A stretch of 64,000 nt of DNA, from the NCBI RefSeq assembly GCF_009729415.1, contig NZ_MPKW01000030.1:183203-247202 (forward strand). Direction: 5' to 3'. Made by a program: the position numbers and the translations under genes. Origin of the DNA: Mycolicibacterium sp. CBMA 234. GTDB lineage: Bacteria; Actinomycetota; Actinomycetes; Mycobacteriales; Mycobacteriaceae. The notes below the pieces were generated by a model. The model made no database searches. It was not told where the DNA came from and saw nothing but the letters and a program-made list of their open reading frames with translations. How positions within the stretch are numbered: the stretch's first letter is position 1; each line of letters begins with the position of its first letter. Positions 42,520 to 52,497 of the stretch are shown here, piece after piece.

Positions 42520-43611
42520 TCAAAGCTTTCCGGTGCGCAGGTCTTGGAGGCTCTTCAAAACGGGCGAGTCCCGGTTCCAGTTTTCCGACTGGACCCGCTC
42601 CCAGAGGCTGCCCTTCCCGGTCACTCTGCCGAGTTCGTCCTCGCGCCGGAACCACTGCTCGGCCGTGCGAATCCGGTTGGGGTGGATTTCGTCCAGCAGT
42701 GCGTAGTTGCGCTCGATGATGCCGTCTTTCCACAGATGCCAGAAGCCGGTGAAGTTCCGTCGAATTGTCATGGTGGCCGGATCATTTGGGTCCGCGTTGT
42801 ATCCGGTAGGACTGTCGGCGACGCGGCCGAGCGGCCCCCGCCAGTAGGCGTCCACGTCCGTGTCGACGTATCGCGCGGGATGCCCGGTAACCGCTTCGAA
42901 CGCCCGGGCAAGCTCGCGATACGGGATGTGGTCAACGGCGACCTCAAGGTCCATGCCGTTGGAACGGTCGGTGTTGTCGAAGAGCCATCGGACGTAGTAG
43001 CCGCAATCTTCAAGGGAGACATGGGGCACGGCGCCGTCGCCGAGTGGCACCCGCCAGGTGACGACGCCGTCATCCACGCTGGGCGCCATGGGGGTCAGGG
43101 GCGAGATCACCATCTCGATGTACGGGCCTGTCGTGAAGATGGCTGCGCCCATCCGAGCCGAATTCGCCTGATTCTGTAACAGGATCCATTCGGCGATGCG
43201 CCCCTTGCCGTCGTAGTGGCCGACGCGGTACTTGGAGTCGTAGCCCGCCTTCTTGAGCCCGTAGTCGAGGTTTCCGTACACGAAGAACCTGACGCCTTCC
43301 TCAATGGCGATCTCGTAGGCGCGGATGGCCCAATACATTTCGGTCTTCTCACCGGTGTTGAATCCGTCGATGTTGACGAACGCGCCGTCGCACCCGCGAA
43401 AGCCCTCGCGCAGAACGGTTTCATCGGCGAAGGTGCCTTCGAGTGCCGAGACGTTTCCGAGTTCGAGCAGCGATTTGGCCTGTGCGCTCGTAGCGTCACG
43501 AGTGAGAAATCGAACGGAGTACTTCCCGTCGGCGACGAGCGCGTGGGCAACAGGGACGCCCTGGGCCCCGGTCGCGCCGATCATGAAGATCTTCGAAGTG
43601 GGATGTGACAT
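42520..43611 (-). CDS. NmrA-like NAD(P)-binding protein
   Basis: 363 residues from ATG 43611, behind a strong GGAGGAG. Rossmann motif FMIGATGAQGVPVAHAL, then RFLTRD as in NmrA/HSCARG-type redox sensors and quinone reductases, and the C-terminal half is alpha-helical with WHLWKDGIIERNYALLDEIHP. Atypical SDR fold, likely lacking the classical Tyr-x3-Lys. Expression should be under the MarR protein downstream of whose gene it lies, since both have the same 19-base site upstream. Confidence 0.82.
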   Translation of the reverse strand: MSHPTSKIFMIGATGAQGVPVAHALVADGKYSVRFLTRDATSAQAKSLLELGNVSALEGTFADETVLREGFRGCDGAFVNIDGFNTGEKTEMYWAIRAYEIAIEEGVRFFVYGNLDYGLKKAGYDSKYRVGHYDGKGRIAEWILLQNQANSARMGAAIFTTGPYIEMVISPLTPMAPSVDDGVVTWRVPLGDGAVPHVSLEDCGYYVRWLFDNTDRSNGMDLEVAVDHIPYRELARAFEAVTGHPARYVDTDVDAYWRGPLGRVADSPTGYNADPNDPATMTIRRNFTGFWHLWKDGIIERNYALLDEIHPNRIRTAEQWFRREDELGRVTGKGSLWERVQSENWNRDSPVLKSLQDLRTGKL

Positions 43612-43623
43612 AGCAGCTCCTCC

Positions 43624-43642
43624 ATTGATGTATATACAACAT
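43624..43642. promoter_or_regulatory. MarR operator upstream of the NmrA-like gene
   Basis: attgatgtatatacaacat; centre TGTATATACA is a perfect 10-base palindrome. Its reverse complement agrees at 16 of 19 positions with the site at 44124-44142 before the MarR gene. It lies 12 bases upstream of the ATG. Confidence 0.7.
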
Positions 43643-43675
43643 TTGGGCATCGACAGGGGCCGACCCCAACGATTT

Positions 43676-44116
43676 TTAGTCGCCGACCGACCGAACGATG
43701 CTGGTCGCGAGGGTCCGGACCGCCTTGACGCCGCCGGCCCCCAGAAGCTCAGCCGCCTCCTCCTGCGCCCGTCGCCATGCCGGCATCACGGCCTCGATCT
43801 TCTTGCGGCCCGATGAGGTCAGCGCCACCTCTCGCACCCCCTTGGCGTTCGCGGACACCGCCTCCACCCAGTCGTGTTTCATCAACAGGCTCAGGTTGCG
43901 ACTCACAGTCGACCGTTCGAGCTGCAGCACCTCGCCGATCCGCGCCGGAGAGCAGGGACCCACCTTCCCCAGCGCCGCCATGAGATTGATCTGGGCGATG
44001 CTCACGCCATGCTCTTCGAGAGCGTGGTCGTACAGGCTCGTAACCGCTCGGCCAAGTAGCCGGACGCGGACCGCCAGGCAATTGCCGGCGATCTCGTCGA
44101 TGGAGGCGGTAACCAT
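43676..44116 (-). CDS. MarR-family transcriptional regulator
   Basis: 146 residues from ATG 44116 (MVTASIDEIAGN). Winged-helix region ARIGEVLQLERSTVSRNLSLLMKHDWVEAV followed by the wing GVREVALTSSGRKK. A Cys-poor protein, so probably ligand-rather than redox-responsive, though the single Cys in AGNCLAVRV deserves note. The same dyad occurs before its own gene and the NmrA-like gene, suggesting self-control and control of the reductase. Confidence 0.9.
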   Translation of the reverse strand: MVTASIDEIAGNCLAVRVRLLGRAVTSLYDHALEEHGVSIAQINLMAALGKVGPCSPARIGEVLQLERSTVSRNLSLLMKHDWVEAVSANAKGVREVALTSSGRKKIEAVMPAWRRAQEEAAELLGAGGVKAVRTLATSIVRSVGD

Positions 44117-44123
44117 GCAGCCA

Positions 44124-44142
44124 TTGTTGCATATACACCAAT
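44124..44142. promoter_or_regulatory. MarR operator upstream of the MarR gene
   Basis: ttgttgcatatacaccaat, 8 bases before the ATG, near-copy of the site at 43624-43642 in the opposite orientation. Confidence 0.65.
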
Positions 44143-44159
44143 GACTGGCAACGGGCCTG

Positions 44160-45182
44160 CTACCGGCGTCGCACCAACCGCGAAAGACCCAGCCCGCCAA
44201 GCACACCCACGGCGGCACCGACTGCGATACTGCTCGCGTCGACACCCTCGCGTTCCCGGTAGCGGGTGACGATCGTGGTCGGGCCAGGCGGCGCCACCGA
44301 GGCCAACGCCATGGTGTCCGGAGCCGTCGCCGCCCACGCCGTCGAGAACAAGATGAGCCGCGACGTGATGTACGCGAACACCATCAAACCCAGCACCGGA
44401 CCGAACGTCGCGCCCGCCGGTCCGTGCATGACGGCCCGCAGGTAGATCGATGCGACCTGTTTGAACACCTCGAAGCCGACGGCCGCGATCAGCGCGGCCC
44501 GTGCCGAGCTGCGCAGGCTCACCGCCTCGCGGGGCAGTCGGGCGATGATCCACGTGAACATCAGCCACGCCACCCCGAACGACACCGCGATGGACGCCAC
44601 CCGCAGCAGCACTCCGAGGCCGGGTACGTGCCCGATGCCGAACCAGTGCAGCACCGTCGTCATCAACCCGGTGTCACCCAGCGCGGTCAGACCGATCGTG
44701 ACGACGATGGCCACAAATGCCGAGACCAGCGCCAGCAGGTCCGACAACTTGGTGCGGACCCAGCCGTCGGGTTCGCTCTGCTGTTCCCACATCTCGGTGA
44801 GTGCTTTGCGCAGGTTTGCCATCCACCCCAGGCCCGCCCAGGCAGCGGCGGCCAGACCGATCACACCGACCGAAGTATGGGACCGCACCGCCGAATCCAT
44901 CAACCCGACCAGCTGATTACCGAAATCGCCGCTGACCGCCGCCCGGATCTGTTCTTCCAGCTTGGCCATCAAGTCCGGGCGCGAGGACAAAACGAAGCCA
45001 CCTACCGCAAAACCCACCATGATCAGCGGAAACAGTGCGAACACGGTGAAATACGTGATGCCGGCGGCGTAGAAGTCGCCGTTGCAGTCCTGGTAGCGGT
45101 CCTGGGCCAGCATCACCCGGTGCAGCCAGGGGAACCGCTGCCGCAGTCGGTCTAGTAGGCCCGGCTTCTCCGAGTCAGTCAT
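44160..45182 (-). CDS. YihY/BrkB-type inner membrane protein (Rv3335c-like)
   Basis: 340 residues from ATG 45182. About six membrane helices, with the family's start DGDFYAAGITYFTVFALFPLIMVG (here CNGDFYAAGITYF), a middle LTEMWEQQSEPDGWVRTKL loop and FGPVLGLMVFAYITSRLILFSTAWAA. Long called ribonuclease BN by mistake; true role is unknown and may be transport. GGGAG is placed about 10 bases upstream. Next to trpS as in M. tuberculosis. Confidence 0.9.
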   Translation of the reverse strand: MTDSEKPGLLDRLRQRFPWLHRVMLAQDRYQDCNGDFYAAGITYFTVFALFPLIMVGFAVGGFVLSSRPDLMAKLEEQIRAAVSGDFGNQLVGLMDSAVRSHTSVGVIGLAAAAWAGLGWMANLRKALTEMWEQQSEPDGWVRTKLSDLLALVSAFVAIVVTIGLTALGDTGLMTTVLHWFGIGHVPGLGVLLRVASIAVSFGVAWLMFTWIIARLPREAVSLRSSARAALIAAVGFEVFKQVASIYLRAVMHGPAGATFGPVLGLMVFAYITSRLILFSTAWAATAPDTMALASVAPPGPTTIVTRYREREGVDASSIAVGAAVGVLGGLGLSRLVRRR

Positions 45183-45257
45183 TTCCGGCAAACTCCCTTG
45201 TTTGCCGGAAAGCCTAGTGCCCGACGCATTCAGTGTCCTGGCACGGCGTCTGTGACG

Positions 45258-46286
45258 TCACCGCGCGCGCTGCAGAAACCCCAACCGATCGTTGACCCGC
45301 TGCAGCGTCTTCGACGCCACCTGCTCGGCGCGCTCGGCGCCCGCGGCCAGCACCGACTCCAGCTCGGCCGGGTCGGCCAGCAGCTCGTCGACCCGGTTCT
45401 TGATCGGGGTGACGTACTCGACGACGGCCTCTGCGGTTTCCTTCTTCAGGTCGCCGTAGCCGCGGCCCTCGTACCCGGCCACCAGCGCGTCGATGGCCGT
45501 GCCGGTGACCGCCGACTGGATGGTCAGCAGGTTGGAGATGCCCGGCTTGGCCTCCACGTCGAAGCGGATTTCGCGCTCGCTGTCGGTGACCGCGGACCGA
45601 ATCTTCTTGGCGCTCTTGGCCGGATCGTCGAGCAGGTTGATCAGCCCGGCGTCCGTGGCAGCTGACTTGCTCATCTTCGCAGTCGGGTCCTGCAGGTCGT
45701 AGATCTTGGCCGTGGCCTTCGGGATCATCGCCTCAGGCACCACGAAGGTGTCCGGGAAGCGGGCGTTGAACCGCTGCGCGAGGTCGCGGGCCAGTTCGAG
45801 GTGCTGGCGCTGGTCCTCGCCGACCGGCACCAGGTCCGTGTCGTAGAGCAGGATGTCGGCGGCCATGAGCACCGGGTAGGTGAACAGCCCGACTGTCGTG
45901 GCGTCGGCGCCCTGCTTCTGCGACTTGTCCTTGAACTGCGTCATGCGCGACGCCTGGCCGAAGCCGGTGAAGCAGCCCAGCAACCAGGCCAGCTGGGTGT
46001 GTTCGGCGACGTGGCTCTGCACGAACACCGTGCTGCGGGCCGGGTCGATGCCGAGCGCCAGGTACTGCGCGGCGGTCACCAGGGTGCGACGACGCAGTGT
46101 CTCCGGATCCTGCGGGACGGTGATGGCGTGCAGGTCGACGACACAGAAGAACGCGTCGTAGCCGTCCTGCAGGTGGGCCCAGTTCTGCACCGCACCCAGG
46201 GCATTGCCCAGGTGAAGCGAGTCGGAGGTGGGCTGGGCCCCGGAAAAGACGACGCGCTTGTCCGCGCCTGCACCGCTGTTGCTCAT
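45258..46286 (-). CDS. trpS: Tryptophanyl-tRNA synthetase
   Basis: 342 residues from ATG 46286 (MSNSGAGADKRVVFSGAQP). Class Ic synthetase with the HIGH variant HLGN near residue 26, QFKDKSQK, GEDQRQHLELARDLA and the KMSKS loop (TAKMSKSAATDAG) near residue 200. Charges tRNA-Trp. The track's longer start at 46370 is less likely because family members start near SGAQPT. It lies downstream of and convergent in direction with nothing: same strand as yihY. Confidence 0.97.
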   Translation of the reverse strand: MSNSGAGADKRVVFSGAQPTSDSLHLGNALGAVQNWAHLQDGYDAFFCVVDLHAITVPQDPETLRRRTLVTAAQYLALGIDPARSTVFVQSHVAEHTQLAWLLGCFTGFGQASRMTQFKDKSQKQGADATTVGLFTYPVLMAADILLYDTDLVPVGEDQRQHLELARDLAQRFNARFPDTFVVPEAMIPKATAKIYDLQDPTAKMSKSAATDAGLINLLDDPAKSAKKIRSAVTDSEREIRFDVEAKPGISNLLTIQSAVTGTAIDALVAGYEGRGYGDLKKETAEAVVEYVTPIKNRVDELLADPAELESVLAAGAERAEQVASKTLQRVNDRLGFLQRAR

Positions 46287-46366
46287 GATGGGTTCGATTT
46301 TCTCACTGCTGTCATCCGGTTTTGTCCGGGGTCGGCCACTGGGCTGGATGATCACGCTCGGGCAGG

Positions 46367-46792
46367 TCAATCGAGCGCCGGAGCCAGTCGCTGTAGGACT
46401 CTGAGAAAAACGCGCCGCTCGTCGGCACTGAGCTCACCGAGCCACTGCTCCTCGCCGCGCTGGATGTCGGCCTGCACGGCATCTTTGACTCGGCGCCCCG
46501 ACGTGGTGATCGACAGCAGCCGGACCCGACGGTCGTCGGGGTCGGGGGTCCGCTCGATGTAACCGCGGTCCTGCAGGTCGTCGAGGTCGCGGATGATCCG
46601 GGTCTTGTCGGCGCCAATGGCTTGCGCCAGCACGGCCTGCGACCGCATCGGGGTCTCATCGAGGGCCAGCAGCACGACGTAGCCCCACATGCTCACGCCA
46701 TGCGCATCCAGCACCGGCTGCTCAGCAGCCATCAACTCCCGCAGCAGCGGTGCGAGCATCGCGGCGAGGTCAGGTCGCTTGACCGGGGACAT
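46367..46792 (-). CDS. MarR-family transcriptional regulator
   Basis: 141 residues from ATG 46792. Winged helix: RSQAVLAQAIGADKTRIIRDLDDLQDRGYI and wing RTPDPDDRRVRLLSITTSGRR, a textbook MarR DxRxxR wing. Divergent from the TIGR03086 gene with 51 bases between starts, which contain two nested inverted repeats. It likely represses itself and that gene. Confidence 0.92.
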   Translation of the reverse strand: MSPVKRPDLAAMLAPLLRELMAAEQPVLDAHGVSMWGYVVLLALDETPMRSQAVLAQAIGADKTRIIRDLDDLQDRGYIERTPDPDDRRVRLLSITTSGRRVKDAVQADIQRGEEQWLGELSADERRVFLRVLQRLAPALD

Positions 46793-46801
46793 CACAGCAT
46801 C

Positions 46802-46851
46802 GTAGGCATTGCCATATCGTATGCGTGTGCTTACGATACGTTAATGCCTAC
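46802..46851. promoter_or_regulatory. Nested inverted repeats between MarR and TIGR03086 genes
   Basis: Outer arms gtaggcatt (46802-46810) and aatgcctac (46843-46851) are perfect complements; inner arms tatcgta (46815-46821) and tacgata (46832-46838) also. The inner 24-base dyad has MarR-operator shape; the right outer arm covers the start codon of the plus-strand gene. Confidence 0.65.
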
Positions 46852-47443
46852 AGTTTCCACTGATCTCCTCAGCACCCACCGCGTCGCGATCCTTGCATCG
46901 GTCGACGTGGTCAACACCGTCACCACTGACGATCTGAAACGTCCCACCCCGTGCGCCGGTTGGGATTTGACCGACCTGCTGGCCCATATGACGGTCCAGC
47001 ACCTCGGTTTCGCGGCTGCCGCCCGCGGTGGCGGCCAGGACCTCGCCCTCTGGAATCCGGACAGCGTTCGCGATACCCAGGACCCGGTAGGCGATTACGC
47101 GGCCGCCGCCCATGATGTGTTGGCTGCATTCGCCGCTGCGAATCCCGAAAGCCAGTTCGCACTACCGGAACTCGGCACCGCGGTGCCGGCCGAAATGGCG
47201 ATCGGCTTCCACCTGATCGACTACGTGGTGCACGGCTGGGACGTCGCCGCCTGCCTCGGCGCGGCGTTCACCCTGCCCGACGACGTCATCGCCGCCGCAC
47301 TCCCCATCGCGCTGGCCGTGCCCGACGGCGACTTCCGCAGCATGCCCAACGCGCCGTTCGGCCCAGCCCATTCCGGCAGCAGCACAACGGATTTCGATCA
47401 TCTGCTGCGGCACCTGGGCCGCGACCCGCAGTGGAGTGCCTAG
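46844..47443 (+). CDS. TIGR03086-type DinB/mycothiol-dependent metalloenzyme-like protein
   Basis: 199 residues from ATG 46844. Four-helix-bundle DinB/MDMPI-type metal site: DLLAHMTVQHLGF and FHLIDYVVHGWDVAA provide His ligands, and the RPTPCAGWDLTDLL segment is typical of the actinobacterial TIGR03086 group. Relatives include mycothiol-dependent maleylpyruvate isomerase; most are uncharacterised and may use mycothiol in detoxification. Regulated probably by the adjacent MarR protein. Confidence 0.85.
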   Translation: MPTVSTDLLSTHRVAILASVDVVNTVTTDDLKRPTPCAGWDLTDLLAHMTVQHLGFAAAARGGGQDLALWNPDSVRDTQDPVGDYAAAAHDVLAAFAAANPESQFALPELGTAVPAEMAIGFHLIDYVVHGWDVAACLGAAFTLPDDVIAAALPIALAVPDGDFRSMPNAPFGPAHSGSSTTDFDHLLRHLGRDPQWSA

Positions 47444-47450
47444 TATTCGC

Positions 47451-47507
47451 CGAAACGGCATTCCAGCAGGCCGCTACTCGAACTTTCCCTGCGTAGCGGC
47501 AGTTTCG
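47451..47507. terminator. Hairpin between convergent genes
   Basis: Stem gccgctac (47470-47477) with gtagcggc (47493-47500), reinforced by outer pair cgaaac (47451-47456) and gtttcg (47502-47507). It fits a bidirectional terminator between the TIGR03086 gene and xthA. Confidence 0.5.
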
Positions 47508-47516
47508 CCGTTGACC

Positions 47517-48320
47517 TCAGCTGTACTCGACCGTCACCGGCGCGTGGTCGGACCAGCGCAGCGCGTACGTCTCGGCCCGCTCCACCCGCGCCGAGGCGGC
47601 ATTGGGCGCCAGCTTGGCGTTGGCCAGGTGGTAGTCGATGCGCCAGCCGGCGTCATTGTCGAATGCCTTGCCACGCCAGGACCACCAGCTGTACGGCCCG
47701 GCGATATCCGGGTGCAGTTCGCGGACCACGTCGGTCCAGCCGGAGGCCATCAGCTCAGCCAGCCACTGCCGTTCGCTGGGCAGGAATCCGGACTTCTTGA
47801 CGTTCGCCTTCCACGCCTTCAGGTCCAATTCCGTTGCGCAGATGTTCCAGTCGCCGCAGATGACGACGCCCCGGCGCTTGCGGCTCAGCACGGTCATCCG
47901 GTCGGCCAGCGCCACCATGAAGCGCTCTTTCTCGACCTGCTTATCGGTCTCCGCTTCGCCGGTAGGCACATAGACGCTGGCGACCGTCACCCCGTCGGTG
48001 TCGGCCTCCAAATACCGGCCGTGCGAAGCGAATTCGCATTCCGGACCGAGCCCGATCCGCACCTCGGTGATCGGCGTCCGCGACAGCACCGCAACACCGT
48101 TGCGGCCCTTCATATGTGGCTCGGCCGACGCCAGCTGCCAACCGGCGTCCAGGGCCGGCGCCAAGGCCTGGGCCAGCTGCGCGTCGTCGGCCCGGGTCTC
48201 CTGCAGGCAGATGACGTCGGACTTGGTTTCGGCCAGCCACGGCAGCAGCCCGAGGTTCTCCTCCGAGCGTTCCTTGACCGCAGCCCGGATGCCGTTGACG
48301 TTGATGGTGGTGACGATCAC
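47517..48320 (-). CDS. xthA: Exodeoxyribonuclease III (AP endonuclease)
   Basis: 267 residues. EEP nuclease fold: TTINVNGIRAAVKE with the metal Asn, CLQETRADDAQ with the metal Glu, VYVPTGEAETDKQVEKERF, GDWNICATELDLKAW with the catalytic Asp-x-Asn, and WSDHAPVTVEY with the catalytic His. Base-excision repair of abasic sites. GTG start. It follows icd on the same strand behind a hairpin. Confidence 0.93.
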   Translation of the reverse strand: MIVTTINVNGIRAAVKERSEENLGLLPWLAETKSDVICLQETRADDAQLAQALAPALDAGWQLASAEPHMKGRNGVAVLSRTPITEVRIGLGPECEFASHGRYLEADTDGVTVASVYVPTGEAETDKQVEKERFMVALADRMTVLSRKRRGVVICGDWNICATELDLKAWKANVKKSGFLPSERQWLAELMASGWTDVVRELHPDIAGPYSWWSWRGKAFDNDAGWRIDYHLANAKLAPNAASARVERAETYALRWSDHAPVTVEYS

Positions 48321-48364
48321 GATGCAGAACCCTAACGTCCGGGTACGACAGGCCTAAAACGCAA

Positions 48365-48421
48365 CGAACGCGAGCTCGTGCACGAGAAACCGAGGAAATC
48401 TCGCACACAAGCTCACGTTCG
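48365..48421 (-). terminator. Hairpin downstream of icd (palindrome H3)
   Basis: Arms 48365-48387 and 48399-48421, 23 bases, 19 Watson-Crick pairs. All four mismatches become G-U wobbles in the minus-strand RNA, the strand that icd transcribes, followed by a short T-rich stretch (gttgcgtttta). So it is best read as the icd terminator. The minus-strand arm begins cgaacgtgagcttgtgtgcg and shares the AACGTGA start with the palindromes at 20156 and 21111. Confidence 0.8.
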
Positions 48422-48428
48422 AGCTAGA

Positions 48429-50660
<2,232 letters not shown>

Positions 50661-50920
50661 GGTCACTCTCCCGGCGTCACGGACTGTACGTACGAAAATC
50701 TATGTCGAGTCCGGCGTCTGCACATGACCACCCGTGGCACGACGGATACGAAGTTACCGTGACCGGCACAACCGGCTTCCGGTGGTCCGGTCTGCAGTAC
50801 CCAGAACTGGCTCGATAACGACAGGCTGCGCGAACGCCGACCGACGGCGGCAAACCACCTCCCACCCACCGGACGGGACCAGCTAGCAGTTGCCGAGCTT
50901 CTTGCGATACCCTCGAAACC
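50661..50920. other. Non-coding stretch upstream of the SAM-IV riboswitch
   Basis: 260 bases between icd and the riboswitch with no convincing gene on either strand. It must contain the icd promoter (minus) and the metC leader promoter (plus). I saw the short palindrome gtacgtac but no other clear motif. Confidence 0.5.
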
Positions 50921-51043
50921 GGTCATGAGTGCCAGCGTCAAGCCCCGGCTTGCTGGCCGGCAACCCTCCATCCGCGGTGGGGTGCCCCGGGAGACGACCA
51001 GGTTGAGTAGCCGCATCGGCGGCTGCGAGGCAAGCGCGGGTCC
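50921..51043 (+). ncRNA. SAM-IV riboswitch
   Basis: Leader of the metC-metX operon. The sequence ggtcatgagtgccagcgtca, continuing through ggcttgctggccggcaaccc and gcggtggggtgccccggg to gcaagcgcgggtc, matches the M. tuberculosis SAM-IV riboswitch that I remember almost base for base. The family binds S-adenosylmethionine and turns off methionine-synthesis genes. A hairpin (51037-51058) directly overlaps its 3' end and may be the expression platform. Confidence 0.93.
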
Positions 51044-51058
51044 GCCACCACGGACCCG
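51037..51058 (+). terminator. Hairpin at the riboswitch 3' end
   Basis: cgggtccg (51037-51044) and cggacccg (51051-51058) form an 8-pair stem with loop ccacca. It shares bases with the riboswitch's closing region (gcgcgggtc), so the two may be exclusive. No T-run follows. Confidence 0.55.
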
Positions 51059-51162
51059 AATGACTGGGTGAGTGGAGGCTTTCTATGTGTCGCTGTCCGT
51101 GATTCGTGCGAGTTCGCGAGCCCATTCGTCGTACCAAAAAACTCACAGGAGACACCCCTAAC

Positions 51163-52497
51163 ATGACTGAGGCCAACGACCCCACCGCGCGCTGGAGCTT
51201 CGAGACGAAGCAGATCCACGCAGGTCAAAGCCCCGACAGCGCCACCAATGCCCGTGCGCTGCCGATCTACCAGACCACGTCGTACACGTTCCGCGACACC
51301 GATCACGCCGCGGCGCTGTTCGGGCTGGCCGAGCCCGGCAACATCTACACCCGCATCATGAACCCGACCACCGACGTGGTCGAGCAGCGCGTCGCCGCTC
51401 TCGAAGGCGGCGTGGCCGCGCTGTTCGTGTCCTCCGGCCAAGCCGCCGCGACCTTCGCGATCCTGAACATCGCCGGCACCGGCGACCACATCGTCGCCTC
51501 GCCGCGGCTGTACGGCGGCACCTACAACCTGCTGCACTACACGCTGCCCAAGCTCGGCGTCGAGGTCAGCTTCGTGGCGGACCCCGACGATGTCGAGTCG
51601 TGGCGGGCCGCGGTGCAGCCGAACACCAAGGCGTTCTTCGCCGAGACCATCTCCAACCCGAAGATCGACATCCTGGACATCCCGGGCGTCTCGGCCGTCG
51701 CGCACGACAACGGTGTCCCGCTGATCGTCGACAACACCGTCGCCACCCCCTACCTGATCCAGCCGCTGGCCCATGGCGCCGACATCGTCGTGCACTCGGC
51801 CACCAAGTACCTGGGCGGCCACGGCTCGGCCATAGCCGGCGTCATCGTCGACGGCGGCACCTTCGACTGGACCAACGGCAAGTTCCCCGGCTTCACCGAG
51901 CCGGACCCGAGCTACCACGGTGTGGTGTTCGCGGACCTGGGCGCGCCGGCCTACGCACTCAAGGCCCGGGTCCAGTTGCTGCGCGACCTGGGCAGCGCGC
52001 TCGCGCCCTTCAACGCCTTCCTCATCGCACAGGGATTGGAAACGCTGTCGCTGCGCGTTGAACGCCATGTGTCCAATGCACAGAAGGTCGCCGAGTTCCT
52101 GTCCGGCCACCCGGACGTGCTCTCGGTGAACTACGCCGGCCTGCCGTCGTCCCCCTGGTACGAGCTGGGCCGCAAGCTGGCCCCTAAGGGCACCGGCGCG
52201 GTGCTGTCGTTCGAGCTGACCGGCGGCATCGAAGCGGGCAAGGCGTTCGTGAACGCGCTGACGCTGCACAGCCACGTCGCCAACATCGGTGACGTCCGAT
52301 CGCTGGTGATCCACCCGGCGTCGACCACCCACCAGCAGCTGACCGCCGAGGAACAGCTGGCATCCGGGGTCACCCCGGGTCTGGTGCGCCTGGCTGTCGG
52401 CATCGAGGGCATCGACGACATCCTCGCCGACCTGGAGCAGGGTTTCGCTGCCGCCGGATCGGTGGGGGGTGCCGACCGAACGGCGGCACTGGTGTGA
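51163..52497 (+). CDS. metC: O-acetylhomoserine sulfhydrylase
   Basis: 444 residues from ATG 51163, after AGGAG. PLP-dependent Cys/Met metabolism family: SSGQAAATFAILNIAGTGDH, YGGTYNLLHYTLPKLGV, the catalytic Lys215 in VVHSATKYLGGHGSAIAG and C-terminal RSLVIHPASTTHQQLT. Makes homocysteine from O-acetylhomoserine and sulfide. The symbol follows M. tuberculosis Rv3340; metY/metZ is used in other genomes. Controlled by the SAM-IV riboswitch upstream. Its stop overlaps the metX start. Confidence 0.95.
   Translation: MTEANDPTARWSFETKQIHAGQSPDSATNARALPIYQTTSYTFRDTDHAAALFGLAEPGNIYTRIMNPTTDVVEQRVAALEGGVAALFVSSGQAAATFAILNIAGTGDHIVASPRLYGGTYNLLHYTLPKLGVEVSFVADPDDVESWRAAVQPNTKAFFAETISNPKIDILDIPGVSAVAHDNGVPLIVDNTVATPYLIQPLAHGADIVVHSATKYLGGHGSAIAGVIVDGGTFDWTNGKFPGFTEPDPSYHGVVFADLGAPAYALKARVQLLRDLGSALAPFNAFLIAQGLETLSLRVERHVSNAQKVAEFLSGHPDVLSVNYAGLPSSPWYELGRKLAPKGTGAVLSFELTGGIEAGKAFVNALTLHSHVANIGDVRSLVIHPASTTHQQLTAEEQLASGVTPGLVRLAVGIEGIDDILADLEQGFAAAGSVGGADRTAALV

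Noticed and set aside
50938..52332. 464-residue antisense frame over metC and the riboswitch
   Set aside because: Covers a known RNA and a known gene; no motif.
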